Shown here: piece by piece, positions 9,354 to 14,764 of the stretch | Layout: each line of letters starts with the position of its first letter | How positions within the stretch are numbered: position 1 is the first letter of the stretch | Virus record (IMG/VR): IMGVR_UViG_3300030102_001455 | Location: 1-25,291 of that record | Origin: a virus | Direction: 5' to 3' (one strand) | DNA: 25,291 bases | The notes under the pieces: model-generated | Told to the model about the DNA's origin: nothing | What the model saw: only the letters and a program-made list of their open reading frames with translations | Databases searched by the model: none | Translations under genes and position numbers: made by a program

Positions 9354-9603
9354 TGTCTTGGGGCTTCCATTTATTTATAGGACATGTGGTTGTTTTCCAT
9401 TTTGCTTTATGTTCTATCAAACATCCGCACTTACCACATCGCATTCTTTCTCTTATTATATGCTCACAACTATTACAGTCAGAAAGTCTAGCTGTATAAT
9501 CTTCAGGGCTTACATTTGGGGCACCTTCAGATATGTATTTAGTAAGATCTTTACTAAAACTCTTAGTCATTTGCCAAATGCTAGGCAGCTTATCCTTACT
9601 CAT
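9304..9603 (-). CDS. Zinc-ribbon protein
   Basis: A 99-residue protein with two Cys pairs, CNSC and CGKCGC, followed by CPINKW. This gives the pattern C-x2-C-x8-C-x2-C-x-C with a later CP, expected to bind one or two zinc ions. Small proteins with CGC and a terminal CPxxKW occur near head genes in many phages, but their function is not established to my knowledge. The N-terminus (residues 1-40) is helical and basic. It overlaps the HU-like gene by 50 nt and the winged-helix gene by 8 nt. It could bind DNA or act as a late regulator; both ideas are speculative. Confidence 0.7.
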   Translation of the reverse strand: MSKDKLPSIWQMTKSFSKDLTKYISEGAPNVSPEDYTARLSDCNSCEHIIRERMRCGKCGCLIEHKAKWKTTTCPINKWKPQDNGKVKKGDNTDSSNKV

Positions 9604-9928
9604 TCCAGTTAATATTTACTTCTACTTTTTTAGTGTTTAAATTTAAAAGTCTGTTTAGTGTATAGTTTTTGCCGTCCTTACGTATAGCCTTCTTATCTTT
9701 CATCTTCTTTACATAGTTGTTCAAAGTGTTAAAGTCTGACAACCCTAATACCTTTGCAGACGCTTTCTTAACTTTTGCAGAACATATGTTTGAATCTTCT
9801 AATACACCAGCAGCATCAACAAGTGCTGATAAAACTCTTAGCTCTGTAGATGTAAGATTGAACACACCGTTCCAAAACTGTAGATATTTAAGTGTAGAGT
9901 TTACGTTAATCGTTATCTTCTGTTCCAT
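9596..9928 (-). CDS. Winged-helix DNA-binding protein candidate
   Basis: A 110-residue protein with the layout of a winged helix. A helix around LTSTELRVLSALVDAAG is followed by a putative recognition segment (SAKVLGLSDFNTLNNYVKKM) and a wing-like end (KKAIRKDGKNYTLNRLL). The phrase 'LKxKxxIxKxxxxYxLN' resembles replication-initiator or regulator winged helices. A sequence-specific DNA-binding role, either regulating the head operon or recognising a packaging site, is inferred. It is not clearly assigned to a known family. Confidence 0.65.
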   Translation of the reverse strand: MEQKITINVNSTLKYLQFWNGVFNLTSTELRVLSALVDAAGVLEDSNICSAKVKKASAKVLGLSDFNTLNNYVKKMKDKKAIRKDGKNYTLNRLLNLNTKKVEVNINWNE

Positions 9929-10088
9929 TCTCTTGTTCTTTTTCCTGTAGGTAGGCAGAAAGGATGGCTTCGTACTGCTCTATCTTTAATTTTTGGTTTT
10001 CTAGTAATTCATACACAGCATATTCTACTTTCATAGGCTGACCATCTATGTATATTCTACGTTTATTCTTCTTCTTTGCTGCTTTCAT
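9906..10088 (-). CDS. Small basic/acidic helical protein
   Basis: A 60-residue protein with a very basic N-terminus (KAAKKKNKRRIYIDGQP), a middle helix (VEYAVYELLENQKLKIEQYE) and an acidic C-terminus. No family is recognised. It is accepted as real because its ends overlap both neighbours by a few codons, as is usual in this operon, and because no better frame exists here. Confidence 0.6.
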   Translation of the reverse strand: MKAAKKKNKRRIYIDGQPMKVEYAVYELLENQKLKIEQYEAILSAYLQEKEQENGTEDND

Positions 10089-10254
10089 CTATTACTGTTA
10101 CTATCAGTGTATACTCATGGTCACCTATAAGAACCTGTATGTCCCATGTACAATTAATATTTTTTTCTGACCACATATCTAACTTTGTTTCAAATTCATC
10201 GTACAATCTAAAGAGCTCTTCCCAGCTACTCGTCTGAAATTTTGTCTTTATCAT
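10063..10254 (-). CDS. Small hypothetical protein
   Basis: A 63-residue protein of unknown function. It combines an N-terminal helix (SSWEELFRLYDEFETKLDMW) with beta-like strands (WDIQVLIGDHEYTLIVTVID) and an acidic tail. It overlaps the upstream gene by 29 nt and the downstream gene by 26 nt, consistent with translational coupling in the head operon. Confidence 0.6.
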   Translation of the reverse strand: MIKTKFQTSSWEELFRLYDEFETKLDMWSEKNINCTWDIQVLIGDHEYTLIVTVIDESSKEEE

Positions 10255-10492
10255 TTTTAAATTCTATTGTAGCTCGACCATCTTCCACAACTATCTGTGC
10301 TGTTTTAGACTGTCTATTAAATTCATCTATATAGGTAGCCACATCATTTCTTGTACACAAGAATGATAAAAATACTGACATTTCTTTAGCTGCCCTGGCT
10401 GTACTTTCTCTTAATTCTTGCGTCTTATGAGTATGCTCTACCAGTTCTAAGTAGTCGTCTAGGTTTATTGTGACTGTTCCTGGCACTTTCAT
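10226..10492 (-). CDS. Small hypothetical protein
   Basis: An 88-residue protein with no recognised family. It contains a helical middle (residues 12-60) and a short beta region followed by a charged tail (EFKNDKDKISDE). Its ATG shares one base with the stop of the GroES-like gene, so it is probably co-translated with it. Two cysteines are absent and no membrane segment is seen. Confidence 0.65.
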   Translation of the reverse strand: MKVPGTVTINLDDYLELVEHTHKTQELRESTARAAKEMSVFLSFLCTRNDVATYIDEFNRQSKTAQIVVEDGRATIEFKNDKDKISDE

Positions 10493-10767
10493 TAGAACTT
10501 ACCTAATACTTGAAACTCATTAACAAACAAGTACTGTACTTCATCAATATGAATCAACATTGCCTCTGTATTTGGATCTACCATTATCTTGTCACCTACA
10601 GTACACTGCGTAACTTGCGGTCCTACCGCCAATACTTCTACTATGTTTGTTTGTAATTGTCTTGCAGTTGAGTCATCTAGAATGATGCCTGCGTCTGTCT
10701 TCTTTTTATCAGGTCTTGGTACTACTATCCATGCACCAAATGGTTTAAATGTGAATTCTTTTGCCAT
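10492..10767 (-). CDS. groES: GroES-like co-chaperonin
   Basis: A 91-residue cpn10-type protein. It follows the GroES pattern throughout: FKPFGAWIVVPRP at the start, a mobile loop with the GroEL-binding hydrophobic tripeptide in AGIILDDS (residues 26-33), a VEVLAVGP strand (family 'V.AVG.G'), VGDKIMVDP (family 'VGD.V'), and a C-terminal strand FQVLGKF. It is about the length of bacterial GroES (about 97). As the first gene of the head operon it would cap host GroEL so that capsid proteins fold in an enlarged or altered chamber, as T4 gp31 does. The promoter lies 25-60 nt upstream. Confidence 0.88.
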   Translation of the reverse strand: MAKEFTFKPFGAWIVVPRPDKKKTDAGIILDDSTARQLQTNIVEVLAVGPQVTQCTVGDKIMVDPNTEAMLIHIDEVQYLFVNEFQVLGKF

Positions 10768-10792
10768 TTTTATCTATAATTAGTTATAAATG

Positions 10793-10825
10793 CAAAGTTA
10801 TAACAAAATTATTTACAAATCCAAA
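10793..10825 (-). promoter_or_regulatory. Candidate promoter of the head operon
   Basis: On the minus strand, TTTG (10822-10825) is followed after 21 nt by TAACTTTG (10793-10800), an exact match to the Bacteroidota -33/-7 pattern TTTG...TAnnTTTG. A second -7-like box, TAATTTTG, lies at 10804-10811. Transcription would start about 20 nt before the GroES-like ATG and could run through the whole minus-strand operon. Confidence 0.6.
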
Positions 10826-10854
10826 TACATTTTATAAAATTTGTGGAATAGATA

Positions 10855-10983
10855 CAGGTTCCCCCTTGAAGATCACGATTTCAGTTGGAACTTTACCTGC
10901 AGCAGTGCTGTCATTTTACTGACGACCCAAGGACACTAAGACTGGTGTTTATTCACCGCACCTACCTGTGTGCAATGTGTCCT
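10855..10983. ncRNA. Structured RNA candidate in the strand-switch region
   Basis: Consecutive stems are visible. CAGG (10855-10858) pairs with CCTG (10896-10899), enclosing TTCC/GGAA and TTGAA/TTCAG. CAGC/GCTG follows at 10900-10910. Then AGGACAC (10930-10936) pairs with GTGTCCT (10977-10983) and encloses two hairpins, GGTG/CACC (10944-10957) and GCAC/GTGC (10958-10973), giving a three-way junction. The transcribed strand cannot be decided by eye. No known RNA family is recognised. Confidence 0.4.
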
Positions 10984-11210
10984 AACTAACGGCTATATCC
11001 GCCTTTTTAGAAGCTATTGGAGAAAACTCTAGTCTTTATTTAAGACCTACAATCCAACTTCTGACCCCATAACTACCTCTCGGCCCTCTGGGGTGATACA
11101 CATATTGTGTGCTTCTGAATGCAAAACTACTAAAAAATTTTTAACCACCAAAATTTTTGAGAGCGTAGGGGTATTATGAAACACACCCCAACTTAATTAG
11201 AACATTAACA

Positions 11211-11224
11211 GTACCCCCGGGTAC
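11211..11224. promoter_or_regulatory. Palindrome next to first rightward gene, possible operator
   Basis: GTACCC and GGGTAC form a perfect 6-bp inverted repeat with a 2-nt centre, ending 8 nt before the ATG at 11233. The short centre fits a protein-binding DNA site better than an RNA hairpin. No matching second copy was found. Confidence 0.35.
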
Positions 11225-11232
11225 ACAAAACT

Positions 11233-11538
11233 ATGATTATGCTAGAGAACATAGCAGGTGTAGTAGTAGGTAGCGTAGCTCGTACCTATGAAGGCGACAC
11301 ATACTACAGAGCTACAGCAAAGACAGCAGAAGGACTGATTTCTTTTAAAATGGCAGAGCGTCCAGCTTCAGGACAAAATGTATTGCTAGACATTTACAAG
11401 AAAGGAACCAAGCTACCATTTGGCGACGGTTCTATTCTTGAGAAAGACTTGGCAGTATGTAAGCTAGATAACTTCGACATAGAGGTTGTTAAGACAGCAG
11501 ACGCTTTGTTAAAAGAGCTAGAGGGTATTACATTGTAA
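11233..11538 (+). CDS. Hypothetical protein, first rightward gene
   Basis: A 101-residue protein, apparently beta-rich with alternating short strands, a GDG turn and an acidic helical C-terminus (KTADALLKELEGITL). No family is recognised. ATG codons at 11233 and 11239 are both possible; neither has a Shine-Dalgarno sequence. It is the first gene after the strand switch and has its own structured 3' region, so it is probably an early gene expressed as a short unit. Confidence 0.75.
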   Translation: MIMLENIAGVVVGSVARTYEGDTYYRATAKTAEGLISFKMAERPASGQNVLLDIYKKGTKLPFGDGSILEKDLAVCKLDNFDIEVVKTADALLKELEGITL

Positions 11539-11554
11539 TACTCTTTATCTATCA

Positions 11555-11597
11555 ACACAACATTAGTGTGTGAATGCGTCAACTAGACTGTATTCAC
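11555..11597 (+). other. Two hairpins after the first rightward gene
   Basis: ACAC (11555-11558) pairs with GTGT (11566-11569). Immediately after, GTGAAT (11570-11575) pairs with ATTCAC (11592-11597) with an inner GTC/GAC stem. There is no strong U-run, only CACTTTTG downstream. A weak terminator or an mRNA 3' stability element would fit. The 9-mer TTAGTGTGT here (11563-11571) recurs in the ribozyme at 11899-11907. Confidence 0.45.
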
Positions 11598-11655
11598 CAC
11601 TTTTGTCTATCTTTTACCAATCAATAGATTTATTCCTATTACATTATATATCATT

Positions 11656-11865
11656 ATGGACATTCAGAAAGAATTAAAAAAGGCTCAATTAGATAAAGAT
11701 TGGAGCAGCATCAAAAGAATACTTGATAAGCTAGACAACATCTGCAAAGAAGAAGCAGACATGAATTTACGTGAGTTCTTGCAGTATAGAGATGATACTT
11801 CAGAACTTTGTAGATATTATTCTATGACCTCTAAAACTGAGATAGGTCCATATAAATCTAAATAG
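11656..11865 (+). CDS. Small hypothetical protein upstream of the ribozyme
   Basis: A 69-residue charged, helical protein (KELKKAQLDKDWSSIKRILD, then DNICKEEADMNLREFLQY). No family is recognised. It starts at ATG 11656 after an A/T-rich leader. It ends with TAG, whose last base is the first base of the hammerhead ribozyme's inner stem I. Ribozyme cleavage would therefore cut the mRNA 43 nt after this stop codon. Confidence 0.7.
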   Translation: MDIQKELKKAQLDKDWSSIKRILDKLDNICKEEADMNLREFLQYRDDTSELCRYYSMTSKTEIGPYKSK

Positions 11866-11928
11866 ATATACTGATGAGTCTTCAATAGACGAAACACCTT
11901 AGTGTGTCTATATCAATCAATGTTATAT
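11850..11928 (+). ncRNA. Type I hammerhead ribozyme
   Basis: All conserved core elements are present and in order. Inner stem I is GATATA (11865-11870) with TATATC (11909-11914). CTGATGA lies at 11871-11877. Stem II is GTC/GAC (11878-11890) with a 7-nt loop. GAAA lies at 11891-11894. Stem III is ACAC/GTGT (11894-11897 with 11904-11907) with a 6-nt loop, and the cleavage-site C is 11908 in GTC. An outer stem I, ATATAA/TTATAT (11850-11855 with 11923-11928), leaves an internal loop of 9 and 8 nt, as expected for a loop-loop contact with stem II. Stem I is the open stem, so this is type I. Cleavage is predicted between 11908 and 11909, separating the genes on either side. Confidence 0.9.
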
Positions 11929-11931
11929 ATT

Positions 11932-12162
11932 ATGACTTATTATACTATGAGCAGACTAAAGTTCTGCTATGACTTATTATCTTGTACTGCAGGTATTGCA
12001 TCTATAATATTTATAATACTTGCACTTGTTAATGTTACAGTTCTGTATGGCTGTGCGGCAGCTGTTACAGTACTATTAACTGCATTGTTCATCAAAAGAT
12101 CTGAGATGTATCGGACTAAGATGGACAACTGGAGTTACAAACACTATTTAGACAATGAATAG
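11932..12162 (+). CDS. Small membrane protein with two helices
   Basis: A protein of about 76 residues from ATG 11932. ATGs at 11920 and 11947 and a GTG at 11902 are in the same frame, but the first and last of these (11920 and 11902) lie within the ribozyme, so 11932 is preferred. Two hydrophobic segments are clear: about 20 residues around LLSCTAGIASIIFIILALVN, and a second ending in AAAVTVLLTALFI. A charged C-terminal tail follows. The short hairpin topology is compatible with a holin-like or superinfection-immunity protein, but no family is recognised. The gene overlaps the lipoprotein gene by 8 nt, suggesting that they work together at the host envelope. Confidence 0.75.
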   Translation: MTYYTMSRLKFCYDLLSCTAGIASIIFIILALVNVTVLYGCAAAVTVLLTALFIKRSEMYRTKMDNWSYKHYLDNE

Positions 12163-12658
12163 TAATTATACCCTCAAGGACTTAGCAGTACTAGTTGTAC
12201 TGTTTGTCCTTGCGGTGTGGTTAACATCGTGCGATAAAAGAGAAGATGAGTATAACGATATGATGTCAACAGCTACTGTTGCTGTCATGGAAGATAACTC
12301 TTACACTTCGTTTGTTACATATAGCTGCGATGATACAGTAAACACATACATTGTAGAAGATGTACAGTTTGGTGTAGCATATGTAGTTAACCTAGCTCGT
12401 ATACCATTTATCAATGATATAAATGACGAGTTTGAGTTTTATGCTATGAAAGATGGCATAAAGTATACAGGAGATGATGTACTACAACGCTTAGTACCAC
12501 CACCTGGTCTTAGTATTATCAATGTTCTTGTTGATGCTGAAATACCATATAACAAAAAGATTAGTGTGTATGTATTAAAAGAACATATTCACAACTACGA
12601 ATATTTTATCCAGAAAGGATCTAATGTAGTTCAACTACAGATAGATTGGATATACTAA
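12155..12658 (+). CDS. Probable surface lipoprotein
   Basis: A 167-residue protein with a type II signal peptide. A short N-region with Lys8 leads into the hydrophobic stretch AVLVVLFVLAVW and lipobox LTSC, with Cys26 as the predicted lipidated residue. The following residues, DKREDEYND, are acidic with a Lys, resembling lipoprotein export signals that send Bacteroidota lipoproteins to the outer-membrane surface. The remainder appears beta-rich and contains no recognised domain. A phage-encoded surface lipoprotein next to a small membrane protein suggests blocking of receptor or DNA entry for other phages, as the T5 lipoprotein Llp does. That role is inferred. Confidence 0.8.
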   Translation: MNSNYTLKDLAVLVVLFVLAVWLTSCDKREDEYNDMMSTATVAVMEDNSYTSFVTYSCDDTVNTYIVEDVQFGVAYVVNLARIPFINDINDEFEFYAMKDGIKYTGDDVLQRLVPPPGLSIINVLVDAEIPYNKKISVYVLKEHIHNYEYFIQKGSNVVQLQIDWIY

Positions 12659-12668
12659 ACTTATAAAT

Positions 12669-12911
12669 ATGGAAGAAAAAGAGTATGCATCTGACTTTCA
12701 CAGGTCAATAGAATACAAAGAGATCATAGGTAAATGGTTATTAGAAACAAGGGGTTGGGAGAGTCATTTCTCTTCCCCTTATTATTCTCCTTTTGGAGAT
12801 CTATTAGTCAGAATGGACAAACAACACTTGATAGAAACGATCTATCACTGTATAAACACAATTAAAGTATTAGAAAAGAAAATAGAAGATGGAAAATCAA
12901 ATAGTAAATAG
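12669..12911 (+). CDS. Small hypothetical protein
   Basis: An 80-residue protein with no recognised family. It has an aromatic-rich central segment (WESHFSSPYYSPFGDLLVRM) and a helical, Lys-rich C-terminus. It begins 10 nt after the lipoprotein gene and overlaps the next gene by 23 nt, so all three are probably on one transcript. Confidence 0.7.
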   Translation: MEEKEYASDFHRSIEYKEIIGKWLLETRGWESHFSSPYYSPFGDLLVRMDKQHLIETIYHCINTIKVLEKKIEDGKSNSK

Positions 12912-13374
12912 ATTAAAAAGCGCAGAAGAACTAGAATATCATCACAAGACGCTTGATGTTGCACATCAGTATCATTACGGTGGACGGGAAGACATAAAAA
13001 TTGATTTTGAAATGATGACTTTAAGTAAGATGACAGCTAACTTTTTTAAGTTTGACGATCTTAAGTGGACATTAGTCTATTCAGATAATGAAGATGGACG
13101 TGCACTTGATCGTTATGCAAGAGCGACTGTTAACTTTACTAATGGATATTATATATCTATTATAAATGGCATGTATTCACAAGGTGATGTAGATGAGTAT
13201 GAAATTGCTCTCTTAAATAGAGATGGTATATGTTATGATACACCACTAGCTGATGATGTTGTAGGCTTTCTTACTATGGAAGATATAGAACAGTTTGTGC
13301 GTGATGTATCTAAATTACCTGATTGCGGGACAAGAATGAAAGGAATATTAGAAGAAGAAGACGATCTAAGCTAA
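12889..13374 (+). CDS. Hypothetical protein
   Basis: A 161-residue acidic protein of unknown family. It appears to be alpha/beta, with strands around LKWTLVYSDNEDG and ATVNFTNGYYISIING, and an acidic C-terminus (EEEDDLS). Its TAA stop lies inside the left copy of the 8-bp direct repeat that bounds the structured element at 13376-13813. The coding sequence ends exactly where the element begins. Confidence 0.75.
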   Translation: MENQIVNRLKSAEELEYHHKTLDVAHQYHYGGREDIKIDFEMMTLSKMTANFFKFDDLKWTLVYSDNEDGRALDRYARATVNFTNGYYISIINGMYSQGDVDEYEIALLNRDGICYDTPLADDVVGFLTMEDIEQFVRDVSKLPDCGTRMKGILEEEDDLS

Positions 13375-13375
13375 C
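13368..13375 (+). repeat. Left direct repeat AAGCTAAC
   Basis: An 8-bp sequence covering the final Ser codon and stop of the preceding gene. The identical sequence occurs at 13814-13821. Together they bound the structured segment with no nucleotide to spare, as a target-site duplication would. A chance match of this length within short flanks is possible. Confidence 0.5.
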
Positions 13376-13813
13376 AAAACCCTGATGTATAGCATTGTTT
13401 TCAGAGGAGTTAAACGGGGTCTCCTTGATTTTTGCGGACAGTAAATAAGGACCATAAGCCAGTCAAAACGCGCGGGCGCCATGGCTAGATATGAGTATGA
13501 AAGAGAACATAAATGCATTTATTCCGCAATTTCCTCTACTTATATTGCAAGACAAAGTGGTGCACACTTTTAGATTATTTCAGGAGTAATCGAACTATTA
13601 TTAACTAATTCCAGAAGCGAACTGGTCCTGCCAAACTGCGGTTTGAAAAGTAAACTATGTAAACTAAGTAAGATAATAACTTATGCCGTGGTTTGGCGAA
13701 GCTACTGCGAAAGCGAAACGGTAGCAAAGGACCAGTTGATGCTAGGCAAGAGAGGACGCTCTGGATAGCATAAGTAATTATCCAATAACAGAGGACACTG
13801 CTGAAAGTGTGTC
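13376..13813 (+). ncRNA. Large structured non-coding RNA element
   Basis: A 438-nt segment without a normal gene, full of paired segments. They are AAAAC/GTTTT (13376-13401), AGGAG/CTCCT (13405-13425), GCAAT/ATTGC (13526-13548), GATTA/TAATC (13573-13591), AACTGGTCC/GGACCAGTT (13620-13628 with 13729-13737), GCCAAAC/GTTTGGC (13630-13636 with 13691-13697), GCTAC/GTAGC with a GC-GAAA-GC tip (13701-13725), ATGCTA/TAGCAT enclosing AGAG/CTCT (13739-13771), and GACAC/GTGTC (13794-13813). ATAATAACTTATGC (13673-13686) can also pair with 13768-13781 with one mismatch, crossing the 9-bp stem. A locally GC-rich patch (CGCGCGGGCGCC) is unlike its surroundings. No known RNA class is identified; large phage RNAs such as GOLLD or ROOL are candidates I cannot confirm. 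Confidence 0.6.
13481..13573 (+). CDS. Possible 30-residue peptide inside the structured element
   Basis: An ATG-to-TAG frame of 30 codons beginning MARYEYEREHK and ending ARQSGAHF. It lies within the structured element and spans its 14-bp palindrome ATAAATGCATTTAT (13509-13522). There is no supporting Shine-Dalgarno sequence or homology. It could be a real leader-like peptide, a gene remnant or chance. Confidence 0.15.
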   Translation: MARYEYEREHKCIYSAISSTYIARQSGAHF

Positions 13814-13821
13814 AAGCTAAC
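13814..13821 (+). repeat. Right direct repeat AAGCTAAC
   Basis: The second copy of the 8-bp repeat at 13368-13375, directly after the last stem of the structured element. Removing one copy plus the element would leave a gap of only about 40 nt between the flanking genes, the size usual in this region. Confidence 0.5.
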
Positions 13822-13859
13822 CACAATATATAATTACTAATTTATTAAATCTAAAAAAA

Positions 13860-14102
13860 GTGAAAGAAAATGACAGACTAATTTGGACAGTAACTTACAG
13901 TTGCGATGAATCGGGTGACACTACAGTGCCACTAAACTATCACACTTGCCAAAGAACATCAGTTTTTGGTAGTAGTGAAGAAGCTCACGACTTTTATTCT
14001 CAATGTATTGGACAGAGAGATATTAGACAAGTGGCTATATCTTATGATGACCTATGTCGTGCAAAATACGACGTTATAGACATAGACAAACTTAATTATT
14101 AA
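13860..14102 (+). CDS. Small hypothetical protein, GTG start
   Basis: An 80-residue acidic protein with four cysteines and no recognised family. Residues 8-30 look like a beta hairpin; the middle (SSEEAHDFYSQCIGQRDIRQ) looks helical. The frame starts with GTG at 13860 after an A-rich stretch, typical of starts here; the nearest ATG is in a different frame and stops at once. It is the first gene after the structured element. Confidence 0.65.
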   Translation: MKENDRLIWTVTYSCDESGDTTVPLNYHTCQRTSVFGSSEEAHDFYSQCIGQRDIRQVAISYDDLCRAKYDVIDIDKLNY

Positions 14103-14118
14103 TTTTAATCCATTAGAA

Positions 14119-14757
14119 ATGACAAATGCGATGAACAGTGGCAGTATCCCCACTCTAAATGAGAATGATACACTATTGTACAGAATCTGGTCTACAAGCT
14201 CAGACAAAGTACAACTAGAATTTATTGAAAATGTAAACAATCCATACAGAAGTGGTGGTGGTGCAGGTATAAACTTATTATATCTTGCTAACAAGTCAGA
14301 TGTTAGATTTACTCGTAGAGGTTATCGTGCATGGTTGACTGGTACACCTGAAGATGTTTACCCATTATTCAACATTGATCCTAACCATGTAGCTAATAGC
14401 TGGCAACATGATGCTGAAAGAGATAAGAATTATGTTGAACTAAATATTGTTAATCCAACTGTTGTTGGTGTAGCTAGCCCTGATGGTGAAGTTGTTCGTG
14501 CTAGAGTTCAGATTACTGAATCTACAGAACCTAATTCTTGGCAAGCTGAAGATCCAGAGAACCGTTGCAAGCGCAAAGGTAAGGATGGTGATGTTATGTT
14601 ACACAATGGACAAAAGATATTCATGAATGCACAAGTTGTATCATGTTACGGCGATGTAGCTGCAGAGCAAACATTCTTGAAGCCAGACACTAGTGCTGTA
14701 CAGAATGTAGATGCTCTAGATAAGTTTGCAGATGTCGCAGGTCTAAACCTAGGATAA
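14119..14757 (+). CDS. Hypothetical protein, likely abundant
   Basis: A 212-residue soluble protein of unrecognised family. It contains a Gly-rich loop (YRSGGGAGINLLYLANKSDV), a basic-aromatic segment (RFTRRGYRAWLTG) and a mostly beta C-terminal half with VVRARVQITE. The beta content and basic patch could suit nucleic-acid binding, but this is weak. It is flanked by short A/T-rich gaps and followed by a 14-bp hairpin, so it may be transcribed as a discrete unit at a high level. Confidence 0.75.
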   Translation: MTNAMNSGSIPTLNENDTLLYRIWSTSSDKVQLEFIENVNNPYRSGGGAGINLLYLANKSDVRFTRRGYRAWLTGTPEDVYPLFNIDPNHVANSWQHDAERDKNYVELNIVNPTVVGVASPDGEVVRARVQITESTEPNSWQAEDPENRCKRKGKDGDVMLHNGQKIFMNAQVVSCYGDVAAEQTFLKPDTSAVQNVDALDKFADVAGLNLG

Positions 14758-14764
14758 TATAAAT

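Larger units (their letters stand above)
10768..11232. other. Divergent strand-switch region without genes
   Basis: This 465-nt gap separates the leftward head operon from the rightward genes. No convincing ORF is present. It holds the head-operon promoter (10793-10825), a highly structured segment (10855-10983) and further inverted repeats: GTCTT/AAGAC (11032-11046), ACCCC/GGGGT (11064-11094), ACACA/TGTGT (11098-11110), AAAAATTTT/AAAATTTTT (11133-11158, 9 bp), GGGGT/ACCCC (11168-11189) and GTACCC/GGGTAC (11211-11224). It may combine divergent promoters, a small RNA and possibly an origin or packaging site. Only the repeats and the promoter boxes are directly seen. Confidence 0.7.

Noticed and set aside
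10829-10909. Short open frame on the minus strand ending EPVSIPQIL
   Set aside because: It looks protein-like for about 26 codons but is preceded by a stop and has no start codon; the overlapping sequence is better explained by stems.
10919-11034. Second hammerhead: CTGACGA at 10919, GAAAA at 11022 and GTC at 11032
   Set aside because: The putative stem II closes only imperfectly over more than 90 nt, stem III would have a 2-nt loop with an extra A, and no stem I can form.
10855-11230. tRNA or tmRNA in the strand-switch region
   Set aside because: No T-loop consensus with a matching acceptor stem was found on either strand.
13376-13813. Group I intron or RNase P RNA
   Set aside because: The crossing stems recall a P3/P7 pseudoknot, but the linker between them is far too long, the guanosine-site consensus is missing, and none of the conserved RNase P blocks is present. 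The flanking genes are also not interrupted by it.
12326-13930. Shared VTYSCD in the lipoprotein and the GTG-start protein
   Set aside because: The similarity is limited to a few residues and does not extend, so it is not good evidence of paralogy.
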